Notes: generated by a model from the sequence alone, not told the origin. DNA of 64,000 nt from Sulfoacidibacillus thermotolerans (GCF_003144315.1 NZ_MPDK01000005.1:79811-143810); one strand, 5' to 3'. Shown: positions 28,896 to 39,123, counted from the first letter of the stretch. Numbers and translations: made by a program.

Positions 28896-29843
28896 TTGCA
28901 AGAGAACGGATCTGGAATGAAGCGCGACGACTTTTCGGGTTCGCAGGAAGCCTTGCGTGAACTCGGCAATTATTTGCGTCAAACGCGTGAAGCGCGTGGA
29001 CTTACACTGAGTGATGTGGTTGAAGCGACGAAAATTCGCAGTCGCTATCTCTTGGCGATCGAAGAGGGCGATCTTAGCATCATGCCTGGAATCGTATATG
29101 CTCGCGGATTTATTCGTAGTTACGCTGATTATTTAGGGCTAGATGGCGCTAAATTGACGGCACAGTATCTCGCGCATCGAGTTGAGAACGGCGAGGCGCA
29201 GGCAAATGAGCGTACGCCAGCTATAGATCGCTATACTGACGCAGAGCCGATTGGGTCAAGAACTATCGGGAAACAAACGGCGGATGTAAAAAAATGGTCT
29301 ACCAAGCAACGTCCGTTATTTCTATCCAGAAGGTGGACGTGGCAGGCATCCCTAGGTGCACTCGCGCTCTTGTTTGTTGCACTGACGCTCATCATCGTTG
29401 TCACTGCGGCAGTGCATCAACCACCCGCCCGAAAGTCAATGACGTTGTTCAGTAGTTCAAAGTCACACTCTGGAGTTGGTACAAAGGCGAATGCAGGGAC
29501 CCATCATGGATCAACTCGTGTTCCGGCAGCGAATGCGGTTGTATTGACAGAGACGCAAAGTACGCCTATTCGTGCGACATTTCAAGTAGTGACAGGAGAA
29601 CCATTAAAATTATCAGTGACCGCTGTTTCTGGCCGCTGTTGGATCCAAGTGGTGGGAGATGGGCAAATGCTTGTGACAAGCGAGATTCTGACGCCTGGAC
29701 AAACGGTGTCTTGGACAGCTCAGCATTCGATTCAAATTGATGCTGGGGCGAGCCGCAAAATTTCGATGACGATCAATGGTCTCCCTGTTCCACTTGCAAA
29801 GTCGGCTCAAGGAGGCTATACATATTCTTTTGTAAAGAAGTAG
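28896..29843 (+). CDS. rodZ: RodZ-like HTH membrane protein (YmfM)
   Basis: A 315-residue single-pass membrane protein. The N-terminal helix-turn-helix domain (about 20-95, LGNYLRQTREARGLTLSDVVEATKIRSRYL) is followed by a polar linker, one membrane segment (about 150-172) and an extracellular DUF4115-type beta domain (about 235-310). RodZ links MreB to the envelope in rod-shaped cells, which is inferred here by homology. TTG start after AAGGGGG. The ymfK-ymfM-pgsA order is as in Bacillus. Confidence 0.85.
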   Translation: MQENGSGMKRDDFSGSQEALRELGNYLRQTREARGLTLSDVVEATKIRSRYLLAIEEGDLSIMPGIVYARGFIRSYADYLGLDGAKLTAQYLAHRVENGEAQANERTPAIDRYTDAEPIGSRTIGKQTADVKKWSTKQRPLFLSRRWTWQASLGALALLFVALTLIIVVTAAVHQPPARKSMTLFSSSKSHSGVGTKANAGTHHGSTRVPAANAVVLTETQSTPIRATFQVVTGEPLKLSVTAVSGRCWIQVVGDGQMLVTSEILTPGQTVSWTAQHSIQIDAGASRKISMTINGLPVPLAKSAQGGYTYSFVKK

Positions 29844-29855
29844 GAGGGGTTTGAG

Positions 29856-30347
29856 GTGGCAAAGGAAGCTTCGTTTGATATTGTCTCTAAAACAGATTTG
29901 CAAGAGGTGGCAAATGCGATACATCAAGTGCAAAAAGAGCTGGAGACGCGGTTTGATTTCAAAGGGAGCAAAAGTGACATTTCTTTGCACGACGAGGAGA
30001 TTGTCGTTGTGAGTGATGATGAATATAAGTTGGCGAGTGTCATCGACATTTTGCAGACCAAGTTAATCAAACGCGGTGTTTCGTTAAAAAGTCTTGATTA
30101 TGGTGTGATTGAACCTGCTGCGAAAGGGACGGTGCGCCAAAACATTCGCATTAAGCAGGGGCTTGAACAGGAACTAGCAAAAAAGATTATAAAGGTGATT
30201 AAGGATTCTAAATTAAAGGTACAAGCTACGTTGCAAGGGGATCAGGTACGCGTCACGGGCAAGAGTCGTGATGACTTGCAACTTGTAATTCAAAGTTTAA
30301 AAGAACAAGATTTTCCGGTTGATTTGCAATTTGTCAACTATCGTTAA
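29856..30347 (+). CDS. yajQ: YajQ-family nucleotide/RNA-binding protein
   Basis: A 163-residue YajQ-family protein (YitK in B. subtilis). It begins with the hallmark [20 protein letters not shown] and contains [11 protein letters not shown] and [12 protein letters not shown]. Members bind nucleotides, some cyclic di-GMP, and have been linked to RNA or transcription control in other bacteria; the exact role here is unknown. GTG start after AGGAGGGG, 12 bases after rodZ. Confidence 0.92.
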   Translation: MAKEASFDIVSKTDLQEVANAIHQVQKELETRFDFKGSKSDISLHDEEIVVVSDDEYKLASVIDILQTKLIKRGVSLKSLDYGVIEPAAKGTVRQNIRIKQGLEQELAKKIIKVIKDSKLKVQATLQGDQVRVTGKSRDDLQLVIQSLKEQDFPVDLQFVNYR

Positions 30348-30369
30348 CGTGTACTGTGCACAATAAGTT

Positions 30370-30398
30370 TTGACACTTCATCCGGAACACTCTATAAT
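30370..30398 (+). promoter_or_regulatory. Near-consensus sigma-A promoter upstream of rimO
   Basis: TTGACA (30370-30375), 17 bases, TATAAT (30393-30398): both hexamers perfect. It should be a strong start for rimO-pgsA-cinA, with transcription from about 30405. Confidence 0.85.
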
Positions 30399-30426
30399 TT
30401 ACAAGAGTGAAATGAGTACATGGAAA

Positions 30427-30454
30427 GTAGCGGCGAATTCCGCTGCATTTTTTT
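30427..30454 (+). terminator. Intrinsic terminator in the rimO leader (attenuator)
   Basis: GTAGCGG pairs with CCGCTGC around a six-base loop, then A and seven Ts (30448-30454). It lies about 22-50 bases downstream of the expected start of the strong promoter and 30 bases before rimO, so it acts either as a stop for yajQ read-through or as an attenuator of rimO. Confidence 0.7.
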
Positions 30455-30483
30455 GCCTTGCTGTACTGTGGAGGAAGATGACG

Positions 30484-31806
30484 ATGGCAAATCAGCGCGT
30501 TTCGATTGTAACTCTAGGCTGCGAAAAAAACGCGGTAGACTCAGAAGTTATGGTCGGATTGATGGAGCAAAAGGGATATACCATGACGGATGATCCGGAT
30601 TTGGCGGATGTTGTCATCGTGAATACATGTGCGTTTATCGATGCTGCGAAGCAAGAATCGATTGACACCATTTTGCGAATCGCAGCAGACAAGCATCCCG
30701 GCAAAAAATTGCTGGTTGCTGGATGCATGGCGCAACGCTACGCTGCGGAATTGTTAGAGGAGATTCCTGAGATTGATGGACTTGTAGGCACGGGGGAGTT
30801 TCCTCGCATTGTCGACCTGATTGAGCGGGTTAAAAGTGGCGAACGTCCAAAGTGGACGGGGAATCCCGTATACATTTATGATGAGTTCACGCCGCGCAAG
30901 ACTGCAAAAGGACCTTCTGCATATATTAAGATTGCGGAAGGGTGCGACCATAAGTGCACGTTTTGTGTGATCCCGCAGATGCGTGGTGCATTTCGCTCGC
31001 GTCCAATTGAAAGCATCGTCGCTGAGGCTAAGCAGTTGGTTGCTCAAGGTGTGCGTGAAGTGAATTTGATCGCTCAGGATTCGACACAGTATGGATTGGA
31101 TTTGTATGGGAAGCGACAATTGCCGGAGTTGTTGCACGCATTACATGGGATTGAAGATTTGCAATGGATTCGTCTGCATTACGCGTATCCAGGGTATTTT
31201 ACGGATGAACTGATTGAGGCTTTTCGGATTTTGCCAAAAGTTGTGAAGTATGTAGACATGCCTTTGCAGCATTCGGAAGACCATATTTTGCGGTCAATGC
31301 AGCGTCCTGGACGGCAGCGGCATATTCGCGAATTGGTGAAGAAAATCAGAGAACGCATACCTGGCGTCGTTTTGCGTTCGTCCTTTATTGTTGGCTTTCC
31401 AGGTGAAACAGAGGAAGATTTCCAAAACTTGAAGGCGTTTGTCGAAGAGGTTGGTTTTGACCATGTAGGTGTTTTTACTTACTCGGCAGAAGAGTCTTCT
31501 TTGGCAGCAACGTTTACAAATCAAGTGGACGACGCAGAGAAGGAGCGGCGTGCAAGTGAACTCATGGAAACTGCCCGGCGTGTGGCTGCAGAGCGCATGG
31601 GTCGCTACGTTGGGGAAGTCGTTCCCGTACTGATTGAAGGCTACGATCAAGCGGATCGCTCTGTATACGTGGGAAGAACCCCGTTTGACGCGAAAGAAAT
31701 TGACGGTCTGGTCTATGTGACAGGTGTTGATTTACAGATCGGTTCGATTGTTCCAGTGCGCATTTCACATGCATTTGAATTTGATCTTGTGGGGGAGGCC
31801 GTCTAA
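30484..31806 (+). CDS. rimO: Ribosomal protein S12 methylthiotransferase RimO
   Basis: A 440-residue radical-SAM enzyme that methylthiolates an aspartate of ribosomal protein S12. The UPF0004 domain carries LGCEKNAVDSE, NTCAFIDAAK and VAGCMAQRY cysteines for one Fe-S cluster; the radical SAM cluster lies in CDHKCTFCVIP; a TRAM domain ends the protein. The LGCEKN motif and S12-type substitutions separate it from MiaB at 48304. ATG 30484 follows GGAGGAAG; longer in-frame sequence runs through the leader terminator. The product has the normal length. Confidence 0.93.
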   Translation: MANQRVSIVTLGCEKNAVDSEVMVGLMEQKGYTMTDDPDLADVVIVNTCAFIDAAKQESIDTILRIAADKHPGKKLLVAGCMAQRYAAELLEEIPEIDGLVGTGEFPRIVDLIERVKSGERPKWTGNPVYIYDEFTPRKTAKGPSAYIKIAEGCDHKCTFCVIPQMRGAFRSRPIESIVAEAKQLVAQGVREVNLIAQDSTQYGLDLYGKRQLPELLHALHGIEDLQWIRLHYAYPGYFTDELIEAFRILPKVVKYVDMPLQHSEDHILRSMQRPGRQRHIRELVKKIRERIPGVVLRSSFIVGFPGETEEDFQNLKAFVEEVGFDHVGVFTYSAEESSLAATFTNQVDDAEKERRASELMETARRVAAERMGRYVGEVVPVLIEGYDQADRSVYVGRTPFDAKEIDGLVYVTGVDLQIGSIVPVRISHAFEFDLVGEAV

Positions 31807-32385
31807 GTGAATCTGGCTAACCGCATCACTGTAGCCAGAATGATCATGGTGCCGGTTGTCATGCTGTTTTTGCTGGTGCGCATTCCGCTGTTTGAGGTGC
31901 ACGCAGGTGGTCGTGTGATCTCTGGCGGCGAACTGATAGCTGCGTTCGTGTTTATAATTGCTGCCAGTACGGACAGTTTGGACGGATATATCGCTCGCAA
32001 ACGAAAGTTAATCACTAATTTTGGGAAGTTTATGGATCCGCTCGCGGACAAACTTCTTGTATCTACGGCGCTTATTTGTCTGGTTGCTTTGCAAAAAATT
32101 CCAGCATGGATTGCGATTCTCATCATTGCACGCGAATTTGCGGTCACAGGATTACGTGCGGTGGCTTCAACAGAAGGAGAAGTCATAGCGGCAAGTGGAC
32201 TTGGAAAGTGGAAGACCATTTTGCAGATGATCGCTCTTGTGGAGGTTATGATCGGGGACTTTCCTTTCTCTTATTTGGGAATTCCCTTTGATTTGATCAC
32301 CTTGTATGCAGCAGCAATTATGACAATTGTGAGTGGAGTGGATTATTTTCTTAAAAATCGGCATGTCCTTGGCGCTCAGTCATAA
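31807..32385 (+). CDS. pgsA: CDP-diacylglycerol-glycerol-3-phosphate 3-phosphatidyltransferase
   Basis: A 192-residue membrane enzyme that makes phosphatidylglycerol phosphate, the precursor of phosphatidylglycerol. The CDP-alcohol phosphotransferase motif (DGYIARKRK...GKFMDPLADK) is present near residues 60-82. Several membrane helices follow the family pattern. GTG starts directly after the rimO stop. The ymfM-...-pgsA-cinA-recA order is conserved in Bacilli. Confidence 0.95.
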   Translation: MNLANRITVARMIMVPVVMLFLLVRIPLFEVHAGGRVISGGELIAAFVFIIAASTDSLDGYIARKRKLITNFGKFMDPLADKLLVSTALICLVALQKIPAWIAILIIAREFAVTGLRAVASTEGEVIAASGLGKWKTILQMIALVEVMIGDFPFSYLGIPFDLITLYAAAIMTIVSGVDYFLKNRHVLGAQS

Positions 32386-32424
32386 TGCCAGGCCGCTTAT
32401 TTGGCGGATAGGGGTGTCGCATAA

Positions 32425-33666
32425 GTGCTTACAGCAGAATTGATTGCAGTCGGAACAGAAATTTTATTGGGGCAAATTGAAAATACGCATGCGCGCTATT
32501 TGTCTGAAGAATTGGCTAAACTTGGGGTATCGGTTTATTTCCACTCAGTTGTAGGGGATAATATGGATCGCCTAACGGAGCTCGTGAAATTGGCGCTCAC
32601 GCGTTCGCAAGTCATCCTGATAACGGGTGGGTTAGGACCTACAGGAGACGATGTTACGCGCGATGCGGTTGCTGATGCCTGTGGAGTTGCTCTGCAATTT
32701 TCAGCCCAGGCGTATGAACAACATGTGCTCCCTTATTTTCACCGCATCGGCAAAGAGCCTGCAGATGTCAATCGCCGTCAGGCTTTACGTATTGGAGATG
32801 CGGAGTTTTTACCTAATCCGCGCGGAACAGCTCCTGGACAATACGTCCGTCATGAGGGGCGGCATCTCTTTTTATTGCCTGGTCCTCCACTTGAGATGCG
32901 GCCGATGTTTGAGGAAACTGTGTTGCCAAGGTTGCTGAATTTGGTTGGCTCCGCTGTGATTTTTAGTCGTGTTTTGCACCTGTATGGGATTGGGGAATCA
33001 GATGTCGAATCTATGTTGTTGGATCTGTTAAAAACGCAAACGAATCCTACCATTGCACCACTTGCTTCAGAAGGTGAGATGGTTTTGCGGTTAACAGCTC
33101 GAGCAACGACAGAGGATGAAGCAAAAGCGCTGATAGCGCCTGTTGAAAAAGAGCTTATGCAGCGTTTGGGTGACTATGTATACGGGTTTGACGGAGTGAG
33201 CCTGGCGAGCGTAGTATTTGAAGCTTTGCGAAATCGTCAAAAACGGGTTGCGTTTGCGGAAAGTTGTACAGGTGGGCTGCTTAGCTCTATGCTTGTGGAC
33301 TTGCCTGGAAGTTCTGAAGTCTTTGAGGGGTCTTTGATTTCGTATTCGGATCGGGTGAAGGCTCGCGAATTAGGGGTATCCGAAGAACTGTTGCGAACCT
33401 ATGGCGCTGTAAGCGAAGAAGTTGCTCGCGCGATGGCTGAAGGAGTTCGCACAGTGCTCCATACAGATTATGGTGTGAGCGTCACGGGAATTGCAGGGCC
33501 TGGGGGTGGAACTGTAGATAAGCCAGTTGGTTTAGTCTACGTTGCAGTCGCTGGTCAAGAAGGAATTCGCGTGGCAAGGAAGGTTTTTCCTGGCGATCGA
33601 ATGCAAGTGAGAATTCGATCAGCTAAATTGGCGCTATATCAACTTTTACAAGAGTTAACAAGATGA
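32425..33666 (+). CDS. cinA: CinA-family competence/damage protein, NMN deamidase-like
   Basis: A 413-residue CinA protein. An N-terminal MoaB/MogA-like domain (about 1-170, AELIAVGTEILLGQIENTHARYL and GGLGPTGDDVTRDAVAD) is joined to a C-terminal domain (about 250-410, FAESCTGGLLSSMLVDLPGSSEVF) that has nicotinamide-nucleotide amidase activity in homologues, recycling NMN. GTG start. The cinA-recA closeness is classical, although a DEAD-box gene lies between them here. Confidence 0.92.
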   Translation: MLTAELIAVGTEILLGQIENTHARYLSEELAKLGVSVYFHSVVGDNMDRLTELVKLALTRSQVILITGGLGPTGDDVTRDAVADACGVALQFSAQAYEQHVLPYFHRIGKEPADVNRRQALRIGDAEFLPNPRGTAPGQYVRHEGRHLFLLPGPPLEMRPMFEETVLPRLLNLVGSAVIFSRVLHLYGIGESDVESMLLDLLKTQTNPTIAPLASEGEMVLRLTARATTEDEAKALIAPVEKELMQRLGDYVYGFDGVSLASVVFEALRNRQKRVAFAESCTGGLLSSMLVDLPGSSEVFEGSLISYSDRVKARELGVSEELLRTYGAVSEEVARAMAEGVRTVLHTDYGVSVTGIAGPGGGTVDKPVGLVYVAVAGQEGIRVARKVFPGDRMQVRIRSAKLALYQLLQELTR

Positions 33667-33679
33667 TGAGGGTGATTGA

Positions 33680-35284
33680 ATGACGTCGTTTTTAGAATTT
33701 AATTTGAGTAAAAAATTGCAAGAAGCGATTGATGAGATGGGATATGAAGAACCATCACCTATTCAAAGTACATGCATTCCTTTGATTTTAGAGGGGAAAG
33801 ACGTAATCGGACAAGCTCAAACGGGAACGGGGAAAACAGCTGCTTTTGGGATTCCGCTTGTCGAGGCGGCGACGAATAGTCGCTATGTGCAGGCGATTGT
33901 ATTGCTTCCGACCCGCGAACTTGCGATTCAAGTGGCTGGAGAAATGCGTAAGATCGCAAAGTTTAAACGCGTACGCACGTTACCGATTTATGGTGGACAG
34001 TCTATTGGACATCAGATCCGCGCGCTAGAGCAAGGGGTCAATATCGTGATTGGAACACCAGGGCGCGTCTTAGACCATCTGCGGCGTGGGACTTTGAAGC
34101 TCGATCGGGTAAAGACCGTCGTTTTGGATGAAGCTGATGAAATGTTAGATATGGGATTTATTGAAGATATTGAGGCAATTCTTCAGGCGATTCCAGAGGA
34201 TCGGCAAACACTTTTGTTTTCTGCGACAATTCCTCCTGAAGTAAAACGTCTTTCTAATCGCTATATGAAAAATCCAGAACACGTGCAAATGACACGCGGC
34301 GAAATGACCGTTCCGCTGATTGATCAAGTTTATTACAAAGTGCTAGAGCGCACCAAACTTGACAGTATGTGTCGAATTATTGACAGTGAAGATGTGACGC
34401 TTGGCATTATTTTTTGCCGTACAAAACGCGGCGTTGATGAGTTAACAGAAGCGTTGATTGCTCGTGGGTACTTGGCAGATGGTTTGCATGGCGATTTGAG
34501 TCAAGCACAGCGCGATCGCGTCATGAAACGCTTTCGCACAGGTGATATTGAACTGCTCGTCGCGACAGATGTCGCAGCGCGCGGAATTGACGTCGGGAAT
34601 GTCACGCATGTATTTAACTATGACATTCCGCAGGACACTGAAGCGTACGTACATCGCATTGGCCGTACGGGGCGTGCAGGTCGTCGCGGATTAGCCATTA
34701 CCCTCGTTACACCACGCGAGTATAAGTTATTAAAGACGATTCAAAGAGATACAAAAGCGACAATCCAAGTGCGTGAAGTTCCTTCACTTGCAGATGTTGC
34801 AGAGCGTCAAGCAGAGATTTGGCGTGATCGTTTGTATCAAGCTGTACAAGAAGGTGGACTCGCTCATTACCGTGCGGTTCTTGGTAAGTTGGTTGATGAA
34901 CTAGACCCGATCGACCTCGCAGCAGCTGCACTTAAACTCGCATCTGCAGGTGAATTGGAAGCGGATGAGAGTGAACAATATGATTTTGGTGATACAGGGG
35001 CAGCTCCTGGTATGGTGCGCTTTTTCGTGAACATTGGACGCAGTGCCCGAATGTCCCCTGGCGATTTAGTGCGCATGATTTCCGAGGAGGCAGGGATTCC
35101 AAGCAATACCGTGGGTAAAATCGATATTTTTGACAAGTTTACATTTGTTGAAGTGGAAGAAGAGTCTGCCCCCTTTGTGTTTGAAGCGCTTCGTCAAGCG
35201 CGAGTAAATGGGATGAGGATTAATTTAGAACCAGCTCGTCCGCGCTCCATGGGAAGTTCCATGCGGCATTATAGTAAGGCGTAA
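33680..35284 (+). CDS. DEAD-box RNA helicase with DbpA-type RNA-binding domain
   Basis: A 534-residue ATP-dependent RNA helicase. Motifs appear in order: Q motif (SPIQSTCIP), AQTGTGKT (I), PTRELAIQ (Ia), TPGRVLDHL, VLDEADEMLDMG (II), SATIP (III), ATDVAARGIDV and HRIGRTGRAGR (VI). The C-terminal about 75 residues (FFVNIGRSARMSPGDLVRMISEEAG) match the DbpA/CsdA RNA-binding fold. It resembles CshA/DeaD group enzymes involved in ribosome assembly and mRNA decay. Its place between cinA and recA differs from B. subtilis. Specific paralogue is uncertain. Confidence 0.9.
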   Translation: MTSFLEFNLSKKLQEAIDEMGYEEPSPIQSTCIPLILEGKDVIGQAQTGTGKTAAFGIPLVEAATNSRYVQAIVLLPTRELAIQVAGEMRKIAKFKRVRTLPIYGGQSIGHQIRALEQGVNIVIGTPGRVLDHLRRGTLKLDRVKTVVLDEADEMLDMGFIEDIEAILQAIPEDRQTLLFSATIPPEVKRLSNRYMKNPEHVQMTRGEMTVPLIDQVYYKVLERTKLDSMCRIIDSEDVTLGIIFCRTKRGVDELTEALIARGYLADGLHGDLSQAQRDRVMKRFRTGDIELLVATDVAARGIDVGNVTHVFNYDIPQDTEAYVHRIGRTGRAGRRGLAITLVTPREYKLLKTIQRDTKATIQVREVPSLADVAERQAEIWRDRLYQAVQEGGLAHYRAVLGKLVDELDPIDLAAAALKLASAGELEADESEQYDFGDTGAAPGMVRFFVNIGRSARMSPGDLVRMISEEAGIPSNTVGKIDIFDKFTFVEVEEESAPFVFEALRQARVNGMRINLEPARPRSMGSSMRHYSKA

Positions 35285-35365
35285 AGTTTAGGTCTGATCA
35301 GAGTCGAAGATGGTGATTGTGTTCGGCTAGGAGTGTAGACCAGGAAGTTACTACGAGGTTCAGAG

Positions 35366-35399
35366 GGTCGTTGCGCTGTGAGTTGCGTAACGACCTTTC
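35366..35399 (+). terminator. Terminator after the DEAD-box helicase gene
   Basis: GGTCGTT (35366-35372) pairs with AACGACC (35389-35395), then TTTCT. It separates the helicase gene from the recA promoter. Confidence 0.65.
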
Positions 35400-35431
35400 T
35401 GGTGTAGAGTGAGTTTTCTTTTGGATATATA

Positions 35432-35445
35432 CGAACAAACGTTTG
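35432..35445 (+). promoter_or_regulatory. LexA/DinR box upstream of recA
   Basis: CGAACAAACGTTTG agrees with the Gram-positive SOS operator CGAAC-N4-GTTCG except for one outer base. It overlaps the -35 of the promoter at 35443, as expected for LexA repression of recA. Confidence 0.8.
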
Positions 35446-35471
35446 TGTTTTTTGTGTCTTGCGAGTACAAT
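35443..35471 (+). promoter_or_regulatory. recA promoter
   Basis: TTGTGT (35443-35448), a 17-base spacer, TACAAT (35466-35471). The LexA box sits on its -35 side, giving SOS control. Confidence 0.65.
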
Positions 35472-35550
35472 ACGATTGACGGGAAATATGATTTTGATCA
35501 GTGATAAGATGATGGTATGTAGGATGCATGAAGAAAGGGATGTGGAGCGG

Positions 35551-36606
35551 GTGGCAGATCGCAAGACAGCGTTAGATCTGGCGCTAAAACAGATTGAGAA
35601 ACAATTCGGCAAGGGATCTATTATGCGCCTTGGAGAAGCTTCGTCAACGATGAACATCGAAACTGTATCTTCTGGATCTTTGGCGCTTGATATTGCCTTA
35701 GGAGTCGGAGGTTTTCCGCGAGGGCGGATTATTGAAATTTACGGTCCTGAATCATCTGGAAAAACGACAGTTGCTTTACATGCGATTGCGGAAGTTCAGC
35801 GCCTTGGAGGACAAGCTGCGTTTATTGATGCAGAACATGCACTTGATCCCTTATACGCGCAAAAACTTGGGGTTAATATCGATGAGATGCTCATTTCACA
35901 GCCAGATACAGGAGAGCAAGCGCTGGAGATCGCTGAAGCTTTAGTTCGCAGTGGCGCTGTAGATATTATCGTGATTGACTCTGTGGCTGCGCTTGTCCCA
36001 AAGGCAGAGATTGAAGGGGAGATGGGCGATTCGCATGTAGGATTGCAAGCTCGCTTGATGTCACAAGCACTTCGGAAGTTGAGTGGAGCGATTAACAAGT
36101 CAAAGACGATCGCGATTTTCATCAATCAAATCCGCGAAAAAGTCGGTGTGATGTTTGGAAATCCAGAGACGACGACAGGTGGGAGAGCACTAAAGTTTTA
36201 CTCGACAATACGCCTTGAAGTGAGACGTGGTGAATCGCTTAAGCAGGGAAATGATCTGGTAGGAAGTCGCACGAAGATTAAAGTTGTGAAAAATAAAGTG
36301 GCACCGCCATTTAAACAAGTTGAAGTAGATATTATGTTTGGTGAAGGAATTTCTCGCGTAGGAAGTATCGTCGATCTTGGCACAGAATTAGACATTATTC
36401 AAAAGAGCGGCGCTTGGTATTCCTATGGAGAAGAGCGATTGGGTCAAGGCAAAGAGAATGCAAAACAATATCTAAAGGATCACGCAGATGTTGCGGCGCG
36501 AATCGAAGCAAAAATCCGCGATTTGACAATTACGTCTGGATTAACAGCTCCAGTTGCTTTTGGCAATGATCAGGTTGATGATGAAGAGTTTGAGTTTGAA
36601 GAATAG
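35551..36606 (+). CDS. recA: DNA recombination and SOS protein RecA
   Basis: A 351-residue recombinase that pairs homologous DNA and triggers LexA cleavage. [19 protein letters not shown], Walker [10 protein letters not shown] (about 65-73), [21 protein letters not shown] and the [20 protein letters not shown] loop are diagnostic. The GTG at 35551 is chosen because the family begins M(S)DRQAALD; an ATG at 35524 is possible but lacks a good site. The C-terminus is acidic, as usual. It is followed by recX. Confidence 0.97.
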   Translation: MADRKTALDLALKQIEKQFGKGSIMRLGEASSTMNIETVSSGSLALDIALGVGGFPRGRIIEIYGPESSGKTTVALHAIAEVQRLGGQAAFIDAEHALDPLYAQKLGVNIDEMLISQPDTGEQALEIAEALVRSGAVDIIVIDSVAALVPKAEIEGEMGDSHVGLQARLMSQALRKLSGAINKSKTIAIFINQIREKVGVMFGNPETTTGGRALKFYSTIRLEVRRGESLKQGNDLVGSRTKIKVVKNKVAPPFKQVEVDIMFGEGISRVGSIVDLGTELDIIQKSGAWYSYGEERLGQGKENAKQYLKDHADVAARIEAKIRDLTITSGLTAPVAFGNDQVDDEEFEFEE

Positions 36607-36620
36607 ACTGTAGGGTCGGG

Positions 36621-37295
36621 ATGATCAAAATGGTGGAACTGCATGTTCGGAAGATGATAAAAGATCCCGACAGCCCATGGCGCACATTTTTGAAATTAGA
36701 AGATGGGACTGTTGTCGGTCCATATTTAGTGACGAGTGCAGAGCGTGTAGGTGTACAGATTGGAAGTGTATACGATGAAGTTGTAAGAGTAGCGCTTTCT
36801 CATGCAGACGCGTTGCAACTTGCAATTGAAGATGCAGTGAGTTACCTAAAGCGAAAGGCGCGAACCGAATCTGAGGTTTTTCGCTATCTAACGAAGAAGT
36901 GTCAATATGATGAGTCGATTGCTTTAGAAACGCTCGATTGGTTGAAACAGTATCGTGCAATCGACGATGGTGAATTCATCCGCATAGCGGTCTCTACTGC
37001 ACAAAATGTGTCTAGTTCCCCGAGTAAACGCGCGCTAACTGCAAAAATGCGAAGGCGGGGGATTGCTAAGGAGCAGATTGCAAAAGTTTTGCAAACACAT
37101 GACTATGATGAGTTTAAAGGTGCTTTGCAAGTAGCGAGGAGAAAACTTGATCACATTGAACGCAAGTTAGAGAAAGAGGCAGTACCTCTGGGGGATCGAG
37201 AACGCAAAAAAAAGGCGTTATTAGGAGCATTTTTAGGTAGAAAGGGATACTCTTCCGCGACGATACATAAAGTGTTTGACCATCTCCTAGACTAG
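36621..37295 (+). CDS. recX: Regulatory protein RecX
   Basis: A 224-residue helical regulator that modulates RecA filaments. YLKRKARTESEVFRYLTKKCQYDE and ETLDWLKQYRAIDDGEFIRIAV are typical of the RecX three-helix repeats. It lies 14 bases after recA, the most common arrangement in bacteria, and is expected to be co-transcribed and SOS induced with it. Confidence 0.9.
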   Translation: MIKMVELHVRKMIKDPDSPWRTFLKLEDGTVVGPYLVTSAERVGVQIGSVYDEVVRVALSHADALQLAIEDAVSYLKRKARTESEVFRYLTKKCQYDESIALETLDWLKQYRAIDDGEFIRIAVSTAQNVSSSPSKRALTAKMRRRGIAKEQIAKVLQTHDYDEFKGALQVARRKLDHIERKLEKEAVPLGDRERKKKALLGAFLGRKGYSSATIHKVFDHLLD

Positions 37296-37311
37296 CGGGA
37301 CGCGTTTTTGG

Positions 37312-37340
37312 TTGACAGGGATTGGCATGTGCCGTATACT
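37312..37340 (+). promoter_or_regulatory. Strong promoter upstream of rny
   Basis: TTGACA (37312-37317), 17 bases, TATACT (37335-37340), leaving a leader of about 125 bases before rny. Confidence 0.8.
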
Positions 37341-37469
37341 TTAATATGCGTATACCTGCTGTTTTTGAAAAGTGATGAATAACGGTTGAAAATGTTGCAT
37401 TCAGTATTTGACTAAAACTGAATGTTACTCAGCGTCCCTCTCGGATACGGGTGGGAGGCAGATGAAAAA

Positions 37470-39023
37470 ATGATATCCTCCAGTATGTTCATCGTTGCGA
37501 TTCTTGTTACAGCTGCAGTGGTGGGCGGAGGGATGCTGTTCTGGATACGAGCTCGTAGCAAATCTGTGGAGATGTCCTTAGCAGGCGCGCGAGCGCAAGC
37601 GGAACAAATTGTAGAGTCTGCGAAGAAGACCGCAGAAAGTAAGATTAAGGAAGCTGTTTTAGAGGCCAAAGAAGAGGGCCATCGCATTCGAAACGACGCG
37701 GAGCGAGAGCTTCGCGAACGGCGGATGGAAGTTCAACGTTTAGAACGTCGTTTATTGCAAAAAGAAGAAGCGTTAGATCGCAAGGCAGAGTCACTCGAAA
37801 AACGATTAGAGACGTTAGCTACTGAGGAAAAAGCGGTTGAGGAATTAAAGTTCCAGCTTGAAGAATCGGTAAGACGGCAATCTGAAGAATTACAGATGAT
37901 TTCGGGACTAACGGTTAGTGAAGCAAGACAGTTGATTTTAGCTCAGGTGCGTTCTGAATGTAAGCATGATGCAGCACAGCTTATGAAAGAGATTGAGCAA
38001 CAAGCTAAAGAAGAAGCGGATCGCAAAGCGAAAGAGATTATTGCAACGGCAATTCAGCGTTGTGCTGCAGACCATGTGGCAGAAACAACTGTATCTGTTG
38101 TTGCTTTGCCAAGCGATGAAATGAAGGGTCGCATCATCGGTCGCGAAGGTAGAAATATTCGTACCTTAGAGACGTTGACTGGCGTTGATTTGATCATTGA
38201 CGATACACCGGAAGCTGTTATATTGTCTGGGTTTGATCCAATTCGCCGAGAAATTGCTCGAATTGCGCTTGAGAAGTTGGTTGCTGATGGTCGCATCCAT
38301 CCCGCTCGCATTGAAGAAATGGTGGAAAAAGCTCGTCGTGAAGTGGATGAAAGAATCCGCGAAGAAGGCGAGCAAGCTACTTTTGAGACTGGGATTCATG
38401 GTATGCACCCAGACTTAGTAAAGGTACTTGGCCGATTGAAATATCGCACAAGTTATGGGCAGAATGTGCTGAAACATTCAATTGAGGTTGCCCACTTAGC
38501 TGGGTTGATGGCGGCTGAATTAGGCCTAGATGTGAACTTGGCCAAGCGCGGTGGATTATTGCATGATGTCGGAAAAGCGATTACGCATGAAGTAGAAGGC
38601 TCACATGTGGAGATTGGTGTCGAATTGGCTAAAAAGTATAGAGAACATCCTGTTGTGATCAATTCCATTGCGGCACATCATGGAGATGTTGAATATACCT
38701 CTCCGATCTCAGTATTGGTGGGCGCAGCAGATGCATTGTCTGCTGCGCGACCGGGAGCGAGAAGAGAGTCATTAGACGTATATTTAAAGCGATTAGAAAG
38801 GCTTGAAGAAATTGCATGCTCGTTTAGTGGCGTGGACAAGTCTTATGCGATTCAGGCAGGTAGAGAGATTCGGATTATTGTTAAACCCGAGCAGGTTGAT
38901 GACGCTGAGTCGATCCGGGTGGCGAAAGAAATCTCGAAACGCATTGAGAGTGAACTCGACTATCCTGGTCAGATTAAGGTTACCGTCATTCGCGAGACAA
39001 GGGCAGTAGAATACGCAAAATAG
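37470..39023 (+). CDS. rny: Ribonuclease Y
   Basis: A 517-residue membrane-bound endoribonuclease that initiates mRNA decay. An N-terminal membrane segment (about 6-26) is followed by a long coiled coil (about 30-200), a KH domain ([22 protein letters not shown], about 215-270) and an HD domain with [12 protein letters not shown] (about 365-380). ATG 37470 is chosen because GGGAGG lies upstream and the hydrophobic anchor follows directly; a longer start at 37422 has no site. The recA-recX-rny-ymdB order matches Bacillus. Confidence 0.95.
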   Translation: MISSSMFIVAILVTAAVVGGGMLFWIRARSKSVEMSLAGARAQAEQIVESAKKTAESKIKEAVLEAKEEGHRIRNDAERELRERRMEVQRLERRLLQKEEALDRKAESLEKRLETLATEEKAVEELKFQLEESVRRQSEELQMISGLTVSEARQLILAQVRSECKHDAAQLMKEIEQQAKEEADRKAKEIIATAIQRCAADHVAETTVSVVALPSDEMKGRIIGREGRNIRTLETLTGVDLIIDDTPEAVILSGFDPIRREIARIALEKLVADGRIHPARIEEMVEKARREVDERIREEGEQATFETGIHGMHPDLVKVLGRLKYRTSYGQNVLKHSIEVAHLAGLMAAELGLDVNLAKRGGLLHDVGKAITHEVEGSHVEIGVELAKKYREHPVVINSIAAHHGDVEYTSPISVLVGAADALSAARPGARRESLDVYLKRLERLEEIACSFSGVDKSYAIQAGREIRIIVKPEQVDDAESIRVAKEISKRIESELDYPGQIKVTVIRETRAVEYAK

Positions 39024-39051
39024 GGCGGCCTCTAAGGCTGCTTTATTTTTC
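39024..39051 (+). terminator. Terminator after rny
   Basis: GCGGCCT pairs with AGGCTGC (one G-U pair), followed by TTTATTTTT. ymdB starts about 70 bases further on. Confidence 0.7.
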
Positions 39052-39123
39052 TTGTCCGCTAACTTGTGTAGGAACGTGGATAAAACACTAAATCGTACGG
39101 GGCGCAAGCGGGAGCGTGGTGTC

